Positions 4,615 through 5,577 of a stretch of 5,577 nucleotides of DNA are shown piece after piece. A program made the position numbers and the translations under genes. How positions within the stretch are numbered: the stretch's first letter is position 1; the number at the start of each line of letters is the position of its first letter. A model generated the notes under the pieces. It was given only the letters and a program-made list of their open reading frames with translations. It searched no databases and had not been told where the DNA came from. Source of the stretch: Clostridia bacterium (GTDB lineage: Bacteria > Bacillota > Clostridia > Oscillospirales > CAG-272); contig JAFQWT010000035.1 in the NCBI GenBank assembly GCA_017407375.1, positions 1 through 5,577 on the forward strand. Reading direction: 5' to 3'.

Positions 4615-5577
4615 ATGGAAAGCAGAATTTCGGCTCTCCGTGAGGAGCTTTCGGCCCGTCTTTCGGCGTGCGGTGATGCCGCCGCCCTTGACGAGGTGCG
4701 CGTTGCCTTCCTCGGCAAGCGCGGCTACGTGACCGAGCTTCTCAAGGGTCTGCGTGACCTTAGCGTCGAGGAGAAAAAGACGGCGGGAGGGCTCATCAAC
4801 CGATTTAAGAACGAGGCGGAGGAGGCCATTGCCGCCGCGGGTGAGGCCATGGCGGCCCGCGCGCTGGAGGAGACCCTCAAAAACGCCAAGCGCTATAACC
4901 CCACGCTCCCCTCGGCCGCGGCGGTCGGCTCCTACCACCCCATCACCCTCGTGCGCCGCTCGCTCGAGACCATCTTTGCGGGCATGGGCTTTACCGTGGA
5001 GGACTACCAGGAGATCGTCAACGATTACCAGTGCTTTGAGTCGCTCAATATTCCAAAGCACCACCCCGCCCGCGATATGCAGGACACCTTCTACCTTGAC
5101 AACGGTCAGCTCTTAAAGACCCAGACCTCGGCGGCGCAAAACGCCATTATGAAGAAGTACGGCGCCCCCCTGCGCGCCATCTTCCCCGGCCGCTGCTTCC
5201 GTAACGAGGCGACCGATGCCTGCCACGAAAACACCTTCTTCCAGATGGAGGGGATGATGATCGACAAGGACATCTCGATCTCGAACCTCATCTACTTCAT
5301 GAAGACCATGCTCTCGGAGGTGTTTGCGCGCCCCATCAACGTGCGCCTGCGCCCCGGCTTCTTCCCGTTTACCGAGCCGGGCTTTGAGCTGGACATCAGC
5401 TGCCTCATCTGCGGCGGCAAGGGCTGCCCCTCGTGCAAGAACAGCGGCTGGCTGGAGCTTTGCCCCTGCGGCATGATCCACCCGAACGTTTTGCGTGAGG
5501 GCGGCATTGATCCCGAGGAGTATACGGGCTTTGCCTTTGGCCTTGGCCTTACGCGCCTTGCGATGATGAAGTACGGC
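4615..5577 (+). CDS. pheS: Phenylalanyl-tRNA synthetase alpha subunit, 3' truncated by window
   Basis: This is the catalytic subunit of the alpha2beta2 enzyme that charges tRNA-Phe; the beta subunit (pheT) usually follows but would lie outside the window. There are 321 codons, open to the right edge, against about 340 for the family, so only the last stretch is missing. The N-terminal coiled-coil arm (about 1-90, with the FLGKRGYVTELLKGLRDL signature) binds tRNA. The catalytic core contains NIPKHHPARDMQDTFYL (145-161), motif 2 FRNE at 195-198, FFPFTEP (249-255) and motif 3 GFAFGLGLTRLAMM with R314. A four-cysteine insert (C263, C266, C271, C274; CxxC-x4-CxxC) sits between the FTEP and WLEL segments. 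The usual RTHTS is KTQTS here. The start at 4615 is supported by AAAGGA at 4601-4606 with an 8-nt spacer. It has its own promoter and is separated from the RadC-family gene by a terminator. Confidence 0.96.
   Translation, partial: MESRISALREELSARLSACGDAAALDEVRVAFLGKRGYVTELLKGLRDLSVEEKKTAGGLINRFKNEAEEAIAAAGEAMAARALEETLKNAKRYNPTLPSAAAVGSYHPITLVRRSLETIFAGMGFTVEDYQEIVNDYQCFESLNIPKHHPARDMQDTFYLDNGQLLKTQTSAAQNAIMKKYGAPLRAIFPGRCFRNEATDACHENTFFQMEGMMIDKDISISNLIYFMKTMLSEVFARPINVRLRPGFFPFTEPGFELDISCLICGGKGCPSCKNSGWLELCPCGMIHPNVLREGGIDPEEYTGFAFGLGLTRLAMMKYG

Noticed and set aside
4302..5064. Minus-strand open frames over the RadC-pheS gap and the start of pheS
   Set aside because: They cross the terminator, the promoter and the pheS coding region, are low in complexity and have no start signals.
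1..5577. Defence system, mobile element or novel multi-gene system
   Set aside because: Although RadC-family genes often occur on mobile and defence islands, the neighbours here are housekeeping translation genes, and no integrase, transposase, terminal inverted repeats or CRISPR-like arrays were seen.

Overview
This window looks like ordinary chromosome from a fairly GC-rich member of the Bacillota, most likely a Clostridia-class gut or anaerobe lineage. This is inferred from four things: a dimeric (alpha2) class II glycyl-tRNA synthetase, an MtaB-type tRNA methylthiotransferase, strong AGGAGG-like ribosome binding sites, and textbook sigma-A promoters in A+T-rich gaps between GC-rich genes. 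The genus cannot be fixed from the sequence alone.

Layout, left to right. Positions 14-54 hold a perfect bidirectional terminator hairpin, and a second, weaker hairpin lies at 67-102. The minus strand then carries a two-gene unit read right to left: mtaB (2877-1558) followed after 29 nt by glycyl-tRNA synthetase (1528-131). A divergent intergenic region (2878-3031) holds one promoter for each direction with a 16-bp inverted repeat between them. On the plus strand is a 426-residue RadC-family protein (3032-4312), then a 302-nt gap. The gap contains a GC-rich folded element, a strong intrinsic terminator (4407-4449), an extended -10 promoter and a leader hairpin. It is followed by the start of pheS (4615 onward), which runs off the right edge.

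Three of the four genes serve translation: one modifies tRNA position 37 and two charge tRNA with Gly or Phe. The RadC-like gene has its own promoter and terminator and so appears to be an independent transcription unit inserted between them.

The most unusual item is the RadC-like protein. It is about twice the usual RadC length and reads as a tandem duplication: HhH plus MPN/JAMM-like domain, then a worn HhH plus an intact JAMM domain, with a repeat offset of about 207-210 residues. The first JAMM centre keeps its two His and Asp at exactly the same spacing as the second, but has Thr in place of Ser and has lost the Asn-Pro context. No mobile element, CRISPR array, tRNA or rRNA gene was seen.
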